This document shows positions 1 through 6,879 of a DNA stretch of 45,409 nucleotides, piece by piece. The DNA comes from Rickettsiales bacterium (lineage in GTDB: Bacteria; Pseudomonadota; Alphaproteobacteria; Rickettsiales; SXRF01), in the NCBI GenBank assembly GCA_021299465.1, contig JAJTHB010000015.1, positions 1-45,409 of the forward strand. The letters run 5' to 3'. The notes under the pieces are model-generated. The model did not search any database and was not told the origin of the DNA. It saw nothing but the letters and a program-made list of their open reading frames with translations. A program made the position numbers and the translations under genes. The number at the start of each line of letters is the position of its first letter. The stretch's first letter is position 1.

Positions 1-716
1 CGCCGGTTGCAACCGGCCCGCGTGAAGAACGCGTGAAGATGACCAAGCTGCGCCAGACGATTGCGCGCCGCCTGAAAGAATCGCAAAATACTGCCGCCAT
101 TCTCACCACTTTCAACGAAATCGACATGACCAACGTCATGGCGCTCAGGAATGAATACAAAGATGTGTTCGAGAAAAAACACGGCGTGAAGCTCGGTTTC
201 ATGGGCTTTTTCGTGAAAGCGGCGATTAACGCGCTGAAGGAAATTCCCGCCGTGAACGCGCAGATCGACGGCGATGAGATCATCTATAAAAATTATTACG
301 ATATCGGAATGGCTGTGGGTACCGATCAGGGGCTCGTCGTTCCGGTGATTCGTGATGCTGACCAGCTTTCGATCGACGGCGTGGAAAAAGAAATCGGCCG
401 CCTCGCCAAAAAAGCGCGCGAAGGCTCGCTTGCGATGGCCGACCTTCAGGGCGGCACCTTCACCGTCACCAATGGCGGCGTCTATGGCTCGCTGATGGCG
501 ACTCCCATCGTGAACCCGCCGCAGTCTGGCATCCTCGGCCTGCATAAAATCGAAGAGCGGCCGATTGCCCTGAAAGGTCAGGTCGTCATCCGCCCGATGA
601 TGTATGTCGCGCTTAGCTACGACCACCGCATCATCGACGGCAAGGAATCCGTCACCTTCCTCGTGCGCGTGAAAGAAGCGATGGAAGATCCCCGGCGGTT
701 GTTGTTGGGGTTGTAA
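1..716 (+). CDS. odhB: 2-oxoglutarate dehydrogenase E2 (dihydrolipoyl succinyltransferase), 3' part
   Basis: The reading frame is already open at base 3 and no stop precedes it, so the gene begins outside the window. The visible 237 residues are the catalytic acyltransferase domain. It opens with the linker-to-core segment [19 protein letters not shown] and ends with the DHRIIDG active-site motif near 623-643. The E2 core transfers succinyl groups from lipoamide to CoA in the 2-oxoglutarate dehydrogenase complex of the TCA cycle. The [13 protein letters not shown] segment and the core entry favour the succinyl type over pyruvate dehydrogenase E2. Its place just ahead of lpdA, the shared E3 subunit, supports this. 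The lipoyl and E3-binding domains must lie upstream. Confidence 0.95.
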   Translation, partial: PVATGPREERVKMTKLRQTIARRLKESQNTAAILTTFNEIDMTNVMALRNEYKDVFEKKHGVKLGFMGFFVKAAINALKEIPAVNAQIDGDEIIYKNYYDIGMAVGTDQGLVVPVIRDADQLSIDGVEKEIGRLAKKAREGSLAMADLQGGTFTVTNGGVYGSLMATPIVNPPQSGILGLHKIEERPIALKGQVVIRPMMYVALSYDHRIIDGKESVTFLVRVKEAMEDPRRLLLGL

Positions 717-717
717 A

Positions 718-870
718 ATGGACATGCCTGAAATGGATCATTCTTCTGGCTATCATGCTGAGAAACCATATCCCGCAAAAGGTATTCGCCGAGTAATTAA
801 CTATATTGTGTTTAGTGCAATAATTATTTTTTGTGCGGGAATTCTTTTGGCACATTTTGGATACTTATAA
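718..870 (+). CDS. 50-residue single-pass membrane protein between odhB and lpdA
   Basis: An ATG lies one base after the odhB stop (TAA-A-ATG) and opens a 50-codon frame ending in TAA. The first half is polar and His/Met-containing (MDMPEMDHSSGYH). The second half is one hydrophobic helix (VINYIVFSAIIIFCAGILLA) with two arginines just before it. This suggests a small inner-membrane protein with its N terminus in the cytoplasm. Translation would be coupled to odhB. The base composition is more AT-rich than the flanking genes. I do not recognise a family. It could be an accessory factor of the dehydrogenase complex or an unrelated small protein. The tight junction and clear transmembrane pattern support a real gene, but the short length limits certainty. 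Confidence 0.55.
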   Translation: MDMPEMDHSSGYHAEKPYPAKGIRRVINYIVFSAIIIFCAGILLAHFGYL

Positions 871-873
871 CTC

Positions 874-934
874 GTCATTCCCGCGAAAGCGGGAATCCTG
901 TTTGTGCTACAGGATCCCTGCCTTCGCAGGGATG
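874..934. repeat. REP-like inverted repeat (GTCATTCCCGC family)
   Basis: A left arm GTCATTCCCGCGAAAGCGGG, itself a hairpin, is followed by a short spacer and an inverted, diverged copy (ACAGGATCCCTGCCTTCGCA...). The arms pair over about 26 bases with several mismatches. It lies between the 50-residue ORF and lpdA, in what is probably one transcript, and could fold in the mRNA and change relative expression. A closely related element with perfect arms lies at 3401-3508. Confidence 0.8.
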
Positions 935-954
935 AAATATAAAAGGAAAATAAA

Positions 955-2343
955 ATGTCAGAATTCGATTTAGTAGTGATTGGCGGTGGGCCGGGTGGGT
1001 ATGTAGCGGCGATTCGCGCTAGCCAGCTCGGCATGAATGTAGCCTGCGTGGAAATGCGCGGAAGTTTGGGCGGCACGTGCCTGAATGTCGGCTGTATTCC
1101 GTCCAAAGCGCTGCTTTCTTCATCGCACAAATTCCACGATGCGCAGCATCATTTCGCCGAGATGGGCATTAAGGGGAATGTGTCGCTCGACCTTCCCACC
1201 ATGCTTGCAAAAAAAGATAAAATCGTACTCGATCTCACTAAGGGCATCGAGTTTCTGTTTAAGAAAAACAAGGTGACCTATGTGAAGGGTCGCGGCGCGA
1301 TCAAATCGGCAAGCGAAGTCGTCGTTGACGGCAAAGAGACAATCAAAACCAAACGTATATTGATTGCCACCGGTTCGGATGTGATGCGTCTTCCCGGCGT
1401 GGATATTGACGAGAAAAAAATTGTGTCTTCCACCGGCGCACTGAATTTAAATCCGGTGCCGCAGCATCTGGTGGTGGTTGGCGGCGGCGTCATCGGCCTT
1501 GAGATGGGTAGCGTGTGGAAGCGCTTAGGCGCGAAGGTGACCGTCATCGAATATCTGGGTAACATCGGTGGCTACATGGATGCGGAAGTTGCCGCGCAGT
1601 TCCAGAAAATCCTCACCAAACAGGGCATCGAGTTCAAACTCGGCATGAAGGTGACAAGCGCCGATAGCAAAGGCAAAGGCGTGAGCCTCACGGTGGAGCC
1701 AGCCAAAGGCGGCGCGGCTGAGAAATTGGAAGCCGATGTGGTGCTGGTGTCGATTGGCCGCAAGCCCTACACGGAAAATCTTGGCTTGGAAAAAGTCGGC
1801 GTGAAACTGGATAATCGCGGCCGCATCGAAGTCGATTCGCATTTTGAAACAAATGTGAAGGGCATTTACGCGATTGGCGATGTCATCCCCGGCCCGATGC
1901 TCGCGCATAAAGCCGAGGAAGACGGCGTGGTGGCGGTGGAAAACATGATGGGCCAGAAATCGCACATTGATTACAACCTCGTTCCCGGCGTGGTCTATAC
2001 CTGGCCGGAAGTGGCGAATGTCGGCAAAACGGAAGAAGAGCTGAAAGCGGCGGGCGCGGACTATAAAGTCGGCAAGTTCCCCTTCATGGCCAATAGCCGC
2101 GGCAAAGCCGTGGGCGAAACGGAAGGGTTTGTGAAACTGCTGGCAGATAGCAAAACCGACCGGCTGCTCGGCGCGCACATCATCGGCCCCGATGCCGGCA
2201 CGCTGATTCACGAGGCCTGCTTAGTGATGGAATTTGGCGGATCGGCGGAAGATTTGGCGCGCACCTGCCACGCTCACCCAACCTTGAACGAAGCCGTGAA
2301 AGAAGCAGGACTTGCAGCGCAAAGCCGCGCCATTCACATTTAG
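955..2343 (+). CDS. lpdA: Dihydrolipoyl dehydrogenase (E3)
   Basis: This 462-residue flavoprotein reoxidises dihydrolipoamide on E2 and passes the electrons to NAD. The N terminus has the FAD-binding [10 protein letters not shown] motif, followed by the redox disulfide pair Cys42 and Cys47 ([16 protein letters not shown]). A second Rossmann motif for NAD ([11 protein letters not shown]) starts at residue 173. The C-terminal dimerisation domain carries the catalytic pair His441 and Glu446 (HAHPTLNEA). The length is normal. The start at 955 has an AAGGA ribosome site. The gene is downstream of odhB, as expected for the 2-oxoglutarate dehydrogenase operon, with a REP-like hairpin between them. 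Confidence 0.97.
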   Translation: MSEFDLVVIGGGPGGYVAAIRASQLGMNVACVEMRGSLGGTCLNVGCIPSKALLSSSHKFHDAQHHFAEMGIKGNVSLDLPTMLAKKDKIVLDLTKGIEFLFKKNKVTYVKGRGAIKSASEVVVDGKETIKTKRILIATGSDVMRLPGVDIDEKKIVSSTGALNLNPVPQHLVVVGGGVIGLEMGSVWKRLGAKVTVIEYLGNIGGYMDAEVAAQFQKILTKQGIEFKLGMKVTSADSKGKGVSLTVEPAKGGAAEKLEADVVLVSIGRKPYTENLGLEKVGVKLDNRGRIEVDSHFETNVKGIYAIGDVIPGPMLAHKAEEDGVVAVENMMGQKSHIDYNLVPGVVYTWPEVANVGKTEEELKAAGADYKVGKFPFMANSRGKAVGETEGFVKLLADSKTDRLLGAHIIGPDAGTLIHEACLVMEFGGSAEDLARTCHAHPTLNEAVKEAGLAAQSRAIHI

Positions 2344-2352
2344 GAGAAAACC

Positions 2353-2769
2353 ATGAAAACACTCTACACCGCGCGCGCAACGTCAGTCGGTGGCCGTGAA
2401 GGCCATGCCGAGACGGATGATAAACGCTTAGTCGTTGATTTTGCGCGCCCGGGCAGTGATAAGCCCGGCACGAATCCTGAGCAGCTCTTTGCCTGCGGTT
2501 ATGCGGCGTGTTTTGGCGGCGCGATGGCCTATCTCGCCGGCCAGCAGAAAATTACTATGGGCGAGCTTACGATTGAAAACGAAGTGAACCTCAATCAGGA
2601 TGACGGCGGGTTTTTCATCAGCGTGCAGATGCATATCAAACTACCGCAGATGGAGCAAAAAGCGGCAGAAAAGCTGGTCGCCGATGCGCATCAGTTCTGC
2701 CCCTACTCCAAGGCCACGCGCGGCAATATAGCGGTTGCGTTTACGGTGAATGGGCAGAAAATAGCTTAA
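2353..2769 (+). CDS. ohr: Organic hydroperoxide resistance protein (Ohr/OsmC family)
   Basis: This 138-residue protein matches the Ohr branch of the OsmC fold, thiol peroxidases that reduce organic hydroperoxides and draw electrons from lipoylated proteins. The two catalytic cysteines are Cys53 in NPEQLFACGYAACF and Cys116 in HQFCPYSKATRGN. An early Arg (GGREGH, residues 13-18) fits the third active-site position. It begins 9 bases after the lpdA stop with a GGAG ribosome site, so it is probably cotranscribed. Because Ohr is recycled by lipoyl-E2 plus E3, its position directly behind lpdA makes functional sense. The extra cysteine at position 48 is unremarkable. Confidence 0.9.
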   Translation: MKTLYTARATSVGGREGHAETDDKRLVVDFARPGSDKPGTNPEQLFACGYAACFGGAMAYLAGQQKITMGELTIENEVNLNQDDGGFFISVQMHIKLPQMEQKAAEKLVADAHQFCPYSKATRGNIAVAFTVNGQKIA

Positions 2770-2834
2770 ATAAGCAGTAAATCCAGAGTAGGCACTGGAG
2801 GATGGGCGGATTTAGGCCAGTGGGGTTGCTATGA

Positions 2835-3299
2835 CTAGGCAGTAAGTTTATTGCCAGTAATATCAAGCGTACTTGCTAGCTCAGTTTCGATACCGGCGTA
2901 AAGTCGTTTGGTCATCTCTGCTCCCTCATACTCTCCAACAAGCTTTTTAAACTTGACTTCTGCTGCTGCTACATCATCATTTCCAGACACCCTAGACATA
3001 TAGATCCCATTACCAAGCAGGTAATTGGCATACGTATTAGCCAGATCTACAAAAGCTGAAGTTTTTTCTGACGCGTATTTATTTAAGGCGAAGATGAGGA
3101 CTTCGTCGGTTTTATATTTATCGGCAAACGTAATGCCGTGAGGGTCTTGAACATGTTTTGCAAGCATATCATATGCTGACATATGAATGTAATCAGCCAT
3201 CAAAAGTAATTCATTGTAGCGCTCGTCCCCAGCGAGAGTGCCTAGCCCAACGAGCGGAAATCTTTTTTTTACCAGCTCACTGTTAAAAGGTTCACGCAT
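2835..3299 (-). CDS. Unrecognised 154-residue protein, possibly phase-variable
   Basis: I do not recognise this protein. It looks soluble and helical, with no signal peptide, no transmembrane segment and no cysteine cluster. The start chosen is the ATG at 3299 because AGGGGAA lies just upstream. A TTG five codons earlier is less likely. The composition is more AT-rich than its neighbours and there is no operon partner, which suggests horizontal acquisition. Codons 10-13 contain a run of eight A (VKKR), a possible slippage site. A promoter-like sequence with an 11-C spacer lies about 30 bases upstream. Downstream it faces ohr across 65 bases with no clear terminator. Confidence 0.7.
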   Translation of the reverse strand: MREPFNSELVKKRFPLVGLGTLAGDERYNELLLMADYIHMSAYDMLAKHVQDPHGITFADKYKTDEVLIFALNKYASEKTSAFVDLANTYANYLLGNGIYMSRVSGNDDVAAAEVKFKKLVGEYEGAEMTKRLYAGIETELASTLDITGNKLTA

Positions 3300-3330
3300 A
3301 AATTCCCCTAACAAAATTAAAAACTAACGC

Positions 3331-3360
3331 ATCTTAACAAATGGGGGGGGGGGAAATCAA
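3331..3360 (-). promoter_or_regulatory. Promoter-like sequence with 11-C homopolymeric spacer
   Basis: On the minus strand TTGATT (3360-3355) and TAAGAT (3336-3331) are separated by 18 bases, eleven of them a C run (3353-3343). Each hexamer matches the sigma-70 consensus at 4 of 6 positions. The ATG of the unknown gene is 31 bases further. Gain or loss of one C would move the spacer to 17 or 19, the known way in which homopolymeric spacers make promoters phase-variable. Confidence 0.5.
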
Positions 3361-3400
3361 TGGCTGTTTTGTGAAGATTCGGTGACGGTTTAGGCTTTTC

Positions 3401-3508
3401 GTCATTCCCGCGAAGGCGGGAATCCAGCATTACTCGCGGTAGCGAGGAAAAAAGACCTTTTTCGGCGCAGACGCGCCTCAGCTGGATTCCCGCCTTCGCG
3501 GGAATGAC
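3401..3508. repeat. REP doublet with perfect 28-bp inverted arms
   Basis: GTCATTCCCGCGAAGGCGGG plus eight bases (3401-3428) is repeated exactly in inverse orientation at 3481-3508, around a 52-base centre. Each arm is also a small hairpin (CCCGCGAAGGCGGG). This is the layout of REPIN-type elements. It sits directly upstream of the rpoH promoter. The arms match the element at 874-934 closely. No transposase is nearby. Confidence 0.85.
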
Positions 3509-3522
3509 GGCTTCCCCGCCCC

Positions 3523-3551
3523 TTGCAATTCTGCCTCTTTCGCCCTATAAT
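3523..3551 (+). promoter_or_regulatory. Sigma-70-type promoter of rpoH
   Basis: TTGCAA (3523-3528) and a perfect TATAAT (3546-3551) are separated by exactly 17 bases. The predicted start is near 3558, giving a leader of about 37 bases with AAAGGTAGGA ahead of the rpoH ATG. The promoter begins 14 bases after the REP doublet. Confidence 0.8.
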
Positions 3552-3594
3552 TCGCTTCCTTGGTGATAATAGCCGAGTGAAAAGGTAGGATATT

Positions 3595-4476
3595 ATGACT
3601 GCCAATGCTGTAACACTTAAAACCATGCAGCTGCCGGCGCTGATTTCGCCGGAGCAGGGTCTTAGGAAATATCTGCAGGAAATTGCAAAATTTCCGGTGC
3701 TCTCCTTGGAAGAAGAGCAGCGCCTCGCCAAGCGCTGGACCGAGCATCAGGATATTCAGGCGGCGCACCAGCTGGTCACCTCGCATCTTCGGCTGGTTGC
3801 GAAGATCGCGTTCAAATATCGCGGCTATGGGCTGCCGATGGCCGACCTCATTGCCGAGGGCAATATCGGCATGATGCAGGCGGTGAAGCGGTTTGAACCG
3901 GAAAAAGGATTTCGCCTTTCCACCTATGCGATGTGGTGGATCCGCGCAAGCATTCAGGAATATATTTTGCGTAGCTGGTCGCTGGTGAAGATCGGTTCCA
4001 GCGCCGCGCAGAAGCGACTGTTTTTCAATTTGCGTAAGCTGAAGAAAAAAATCGGCGTCGGTGATCGCGGCATGACCGACGAGCAGGCGCGCGACGTAGC
4101 GCGTATGCTGGATGTTTCGGTGGATGATGTGCGCGATATGGATAGCCGCATGAGCGGCAATGATGTCTACCTCAATAGCGCCGCCGGAGTTGATGGTGAT
4201 GAAGAAAAAATCGCTTTCCTCGCAGACCCGCGCGAAAGCCATGAAGAGCTGCTGGGTGCGCATGAAGAACTCATCGAAAAGCAGATTCTGCTGCAGAAAG
4301 CGCTTTCTACGCTGTCGGATCGCGAGCGCGATATCTTAAAGCGCCGCCGCCTGAAAGATGAGCCGGATACGCTGGAGGATTTAAGCCAGGCTTACGGCAT
4401 TTCGCGCGAGCGTGTGCGCCAGATCGAGGTTCGCGCGTTTGAGAAATTGCAGCAGGAAATGATGAAAGTCGCGTAG
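3595..4476 (+). CDS. rpoH: RNA polymerase heat-shock sigma factor RpoH (sigma-32)
   Basis: This 293-residue sigma-70 family protein directs RNA polymerase to heat-shock promoters. Region 1.2 (LRKYLQEIAKFPVL) is followed by region 2 with core-binding and -10 recognition sequence (GNIGMMQAVKRFEP, STYAMWWIRASIQEYI). The RpoH-specific box is QKRLFFNLRK at residues 139-148, which separates it from RpoD and RpoS. Region 4 ends the protein with the -35-binding helix-turn-helix (YGISRERVRQIE). The start has a GGTAGGA ribosome site and a strong promoter at 3523-3551. The stop codon TAG is itself part of the first unit of the 9-bp iterated palindrome that follows. No thermosensor stem was worked out. 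Confidence 0.97.
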   Translation: MTANAVTLKTMQLPALISPEQGLRKYLQEIAKFPVLSLEEEQRLAKRWTEHQDIQAAHQLVTSHLRLVAKIAFKYRGYGLPMADLIAEGNIGMMQAVKRFEPEKGFRLSTYAMWWIRASIQEYILRSWSLVKIGSSAAQKRLFFNLRKLKKKIGVGDRGMTDEQARDVARMLDVSVDDVRDMDSRMSGNDVYLNSAAGVDGDEEKIAFLADPRESHEELLGAHEELIEKQILLQKALSTLSDRERDILKRRRLKDEPDTLEDLSQAYGISRERVRQIEVRAFEKLQQEMMKVA

Positions 4477-4553
4477 GTTTCCAAGGTTGCGAAGGTTTCG
4501 CAGGTCGCCTAGACTCACTTAACCTACGAAACCTAAGAGACATACGAAACATC
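4472..4553. repeat. Iterated 9-bp palindrome, copy A
   Basis: The left arm is four tandem 9-mers of the form CGNAGGTTK (CGTAGGTTT, CCAAGGTTG, CGAAGGTTT, CGCAGGTCG). After a 13-base centre, the right arm holds the complementary units AACCTACGA, AACCTAAGA, GACATACGA. The whole could fold as one long imperfect hairpin. It begins in the rpoH stop codon and ends just before the ribosome site of the universal stress gene. Related copies lie at 5438-5516 and 9109-9200. Confidence 0.85.
4487..4515 (+). promoter_or_regulatory. Promoter-like pair inside palindrome copy A
   Basis: TTGCGA (4487-4492) and TAGACT (4510-4515) are 17 bases apart in the left arm, upstream of the universal stress gene. The same geometry occurs in copies B and C. 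Confidence 0.45.
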
Positions 4554-4568
4554 ATTTAAGGAGTCTTC

Positions 4569-5435
4569 ATGTACAAATCGCTTTTTGTTCCTGTTTCCAG
4601 CCACGGCAAGCAAGAAGGTGCGCTTTGCTTTGCCAGCGCCCTGTGTGATGCGTTTTCGGCGCGCGCCGAGTCGGTCTATCTTTCCAAGACGCTCGCGCTG
4701 CTCGACACAAAACAGAAAAAAGCAGTGGGCGATACCTATCGAAGCAAGGGCTATGAAGCCTCCCAGCTCCTCACCGAACAGTTTTATCAGGAGCAGTTTC
4801 ATGCAAGTAGCCAAAAAGTAAAAACATGGTTTGAGAAAACGAAAAAAGGCCTCGGCGCGCCAAAGGGGCTGGTGTGGCGCGATGCATCAGGGCTTTTCGG
4901 CGAAACCGCGCAGCAGATCGCTGATGTGACCTCGTTTTGCGATCTGACGATTGCAAGCACAGACTTAAGCGATTCGGTGTATGATGATCTGGTGCTTGGC
5001 TCGCTGTTTTTAAGCGGCAGGCCGCTCGCACTGATCAAGGATTATTCGGCGGCAAAAGAGCTGGAAAAAGCGCATATCATGGTCGCATGGAAGCACTCGC
5101 CGCAAACCCTGCGCGCGCTGTGGTATGCGCTGCCGCTGCTTAAAAAGGCCAAAGCCGTGACGCTGGTTTCGGTGGTGGAAGGCGATGAGGACGAGCAGGA
5201 TTATCTGGACGACGCCGTTTCCTATCTTTCGGATCACGGCATCAAGGCGCAAAAAATTCGCATTGATAACGCGCGCTATCCGGTGAAGGCGCTGGAAGAT
5301 GCCTATCGCGAGAAAAAAGCGGATCTCCTCGTGATGGGTGCTTATTCTCATTCACGCCTCGGCGAACTGGTGTTTGGCGGTTTCACGCGCAGCCTGCTTT
5401 TGGAGCCGAAATGCAATTTGTTTTTGGTGCATTGA
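4569..5435 (+). CDS. Universal stress protein, tandem-domain type
   Basis: This 288-residue protein has two UspA-like halves. The first (residues 1 to about 160) is diverged and has lost the nucleotide motif. The second keeps the ATP-binding signature: VMGAYSHSRLGELVFGG, starting at residue 255, matches the family pattern G-2x-G-9x-G-(S/T) with Ala in place of the first Gly pair. Such proteins bind ATP and act in stress tolerance, with no defined reaction. The start at 4569 has an AAGGAG ribosome site. It follows rpoH but is separated from it by a palindrome that may carry its own promoter. Cytoplasmic, with no signal peptide. Confidence 0.85.
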   Translation: MYKSLFVPVSSHGKQEGALCFASALCDAFSARAESVYLSKTLALLDTKQKKAVGDTYRSKGYEASQLLTEQFYQEQFHASSQKVKTWFEKTKKGLGAPKGLVWRDASGLFGETAQQIADVTSFCDLTIASTDLSDSVYDDLVLGSLFLSGRPLALIKDYSAAKELEKAHIMVAWKHSPQTLRALWYALPLLKKAKAVTLVSVVEGDEDEQDYLDDAVSYLSDHGIKAQKIRIDNARYPVKALEDAYREKKADLLVMGAYSHSRLGELVFGGFTRSLLLEPKCNLFLVH

Positions 5436-5437
5436 TG

Positions 5438-5516
5438 AAGTTTCGAACGTTGCGAAGGTTTCGGATGTTTCGTATGTTTTCTTGAACCTACGAAACCTAC
5501 GAAACATGCGAAACCT
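5438..5516. repeat. Iterated 9-bp palindrome, copy B
   Basis: Left-arm units CGAACGTTG, CGAAGGTTT, CGGATGTTT and CGTATGTTT are followed by a short centre and right-arm units AACCTACGA (twice), AACATGCGA and AACCTC. The copy starts right after the universal stress gene stop. Its right arm contains the ATG used by the next gene. The repeats are the same length as three codons, so read-through would give three-residue peptide repeats. Confidence 0.85.
5450..5478 (+). promoter_or_regulatory. Promoter-like pair inside palindrome copy B
   Basis: TTGCGA (5450-5455) and TATGTT (5473-5478) are 17 bases apart. A start near 5485 would put the right arm into a leader of about 20 bases before the ATG at 5506. 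Confidence 0.45.
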
Positions 5517-6024
5517 CTTTTCCTCCTTCTTCTCCCCCCCCGTCCTCCAGCAGCAAGCTCATGAGGCTTATGTGGCGTTGGTTGAGCGCGCGCGGGCGCC
5601 GTTTCTGTATCGCGAATGCGAAGTGGCCGATACGCTTGATGGCCGGTTTGATGCGATCATCCTTCATCTATGGCTGATCATGCAGCGGCTAAAAACAGAA
5701 ACGGGAGAAGATGCGCTTCGCTTCCAGCAAGTGCTGCAGGAGGCTTTTTTTGCCGACATGGATCGCAGCATCCGCGAATTAGGTTCAACCGATACTGGCG
5801 TTGGCAAGCGTATCAAAAACATGGCGCAGGCATTTTTTGGTCGCCTGCAGGCCTATGATCAGGCGCCGGATGATGAGGGCCTCAGGCAGGCGCTGATCCG
5901 CAATCTCTACCGTGAGAATCAGCCCCCATTAGCAGCACTTGACCGCTTGATGGCGTATATCCGCAGCGAGCAGCAACGCCTGACGCAGTGCTCGGTTCAG
6001 GATGTTATCGCAGCTAAATTCTAA
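5506..6024 (+). CDS. Ubiquinol-cytochrome c chaperone (CBP3/UQCC1 family)
   Basis: This 172-residue protein matches the CBP3-like domain used in assembling cytochrome b into the respiratory bc1 complex. Family features are the DTLDGRFDAIILHLWLIMQR block, FFADMDRSIRELGSTDTGVG and KRIKNMAQAFFGRL. The start chosen is the ATG at 5506 because family similarity begins a few residues later. The upstream open frame only translates the universal stress gene end and the palindrome. That ATG lies inside the palindrome's right arm, with no clear ribosome site. A run of eight C at 5534-5541 (codons 10-12) is a possible slippage site. The stop overlaps the convergent neighbour by four bases. Confidence 0.88.
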   Translation: MRNLFSSFFSPPVLQQQAHEAYVALVERARAPFLYRECEVADTLDGRFDAIILHLWLIMQRLKTETGEDALRFQQVLQEAFFADMDRSIRELGSTDTGVGKRIKNMAQAFFGRLQAYDQAPDDEGLRQALIRNLYRENQPPLAALDRLMAYIRSEQQRLTQCSVQDVIAAKF

Positions 6025-6734
6025 ATGCTTTCAACGGTTGGTTTTTTCAGCGCATCATTTCGGGCAGCGGTTGCCAGATAGGCCGCGATAATCGGGCGCG
6101 GCGGCGTTTGAGTTGGCGCTGCTGCCTGTGCGGGTTCGGCTTCGACTGGTTCCGCTGGTTTGGCCTCACTCTCAGCTTCTGTTTCTTTGAGTGGCGCCGG
6201 AGTTTTGATTGCTGTGCTGCCGAGGCTCGCTTGCTGGGCATTTGCAGTTGCGGCCTGTGCCATTAGTGCTGTTTGCGTGGATGCTTTGGTTTGCTGTTCT
6301 TGTTTTAAGATCTGGCTGAAAATATTATTCGGTTCCGGCTCCGGCATGCTCGCATTGCTGGGTTTGTATTTTACCTGCGAGAGCACCACCAGCTTTTCAT
6401 ATTCCGAGAGTACACCGCGCGCATAAGGTGAATTGTCCTGACTGATCAGCTGTGCCATGAAGGTCGTCGAGGCGTTCAGGCTCAGGCTGCTTGGGGTGCC
6501 GTCCAGAAAAGTAACCAGTGAACTAAAGCCGCTGGCAACCGTAGACGTTACAGGCGCTGCCTGCGAACTTGTTGCACCGCTACCCCGTCTTGTATTATCG
6601 CCGACAGGAACGTTAGAAACATTCGGCGCGACATTATCGGGAGCAACGCGCAGCACGTTATTTCCCGGAACCGTGGTGGCCACGATTACGGGGGCAGGTA
6701 CAATAACAGGTGCGCTATTGACGGCTGGCAACAT
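6021..6734 (-). CDS. Unrecognised Ala/Pro/Gln-rich protein
   Basis: This 237-residue protein is not one I recognise. The first 80 residues are rich in Val, Pro, Asn and Ser. A middle block (FSSLVTFLDG to KLVVLSQVKY) looks folded. The last 90 residues are low-complexity Ala, Gln, Glu and Pro ending in a more ordered tail. There is no signal peptide or transmembrane helix. The ATG at 6734 is the first possible start after an in-frame stop. A good sigma-70-type promoter lies at 6772-6800, so transcription is likely even though coding evidence rests on length and context. The stop codon interlocks with that of the bc1 chaperone gene. A disordered scaffold or surface-structure component is possible but not shown. 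Confidence 0.7.
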   Translation of the reverse strand: MLPAVNSAPVIVPAPVIVATTVPGNNVLRVAPDNVAPNVSNVPVGDNTRRGSGATSSQAAPVTSTVASGFSSLVTFLDGTPSSLSLNASTTFMAQLISQDNSPYARGVLSEYEKLVVLSQVKYKPSNASMPEPEPNNIFSQILKQEQQTKASTQTALMAQAATANAQQASLGSTAIKTPAPLKETEAESEAKPAEPVEAEPAQAAAPTQTPPRPIIAAYLATAARNDALKKPTVESI

Positions 6735-6771
6735 GCCAAATACTTTCTCTACATGAGTCCCCTAATTTATT

Positions 6772-6800
6772 AGTCTAGCATAACGATACAAAAAAGTCAA
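6772..6800 (-). promoter_or_regulatory. Sigma-70-type promoter of the 237-residue gene
   Basis: On the minus strand TTGACT (6800-6795) and TAGACT (6777-6772) are separated by 17 bases. The predicted start is near 6765, about 31 bases before the ATG at 6734. The rest of the AT-rich 6735-6879 gap should hold the divergent sco promoter; TTAAGT (6812) and TATGAT (6837) are weak candidates with 19-base spacing. Confidence 0.65.
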
Positions 6801-6879
6801 AAAACACCAAATTAAGTCTATGAAATATAAATAAAATATGATACATCGCGACCCATCCAACCCCAAATAGGCAACGACT

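Noticed and set aside
1525-2211. 228-residue ORF on the minus strand opposite lpdA
   Set aside because: Entirely antisense to a well-conserved gene; Arg/His/Phe-rich composition is typical of shadow translation in GC-rich coding DNA.
2770-2834. Terminator between ohr and the unknown minus-strand gene
   Set aside because: Only a loose TAAATCC/GGATTTA pairing with no following T run; not enough to call.
3478-4263. 261-residue ORF on the minus strand opposite rpoH
   Set aside because: Antisense to rpoH and runs into the REP doublet; no recognisable motif.
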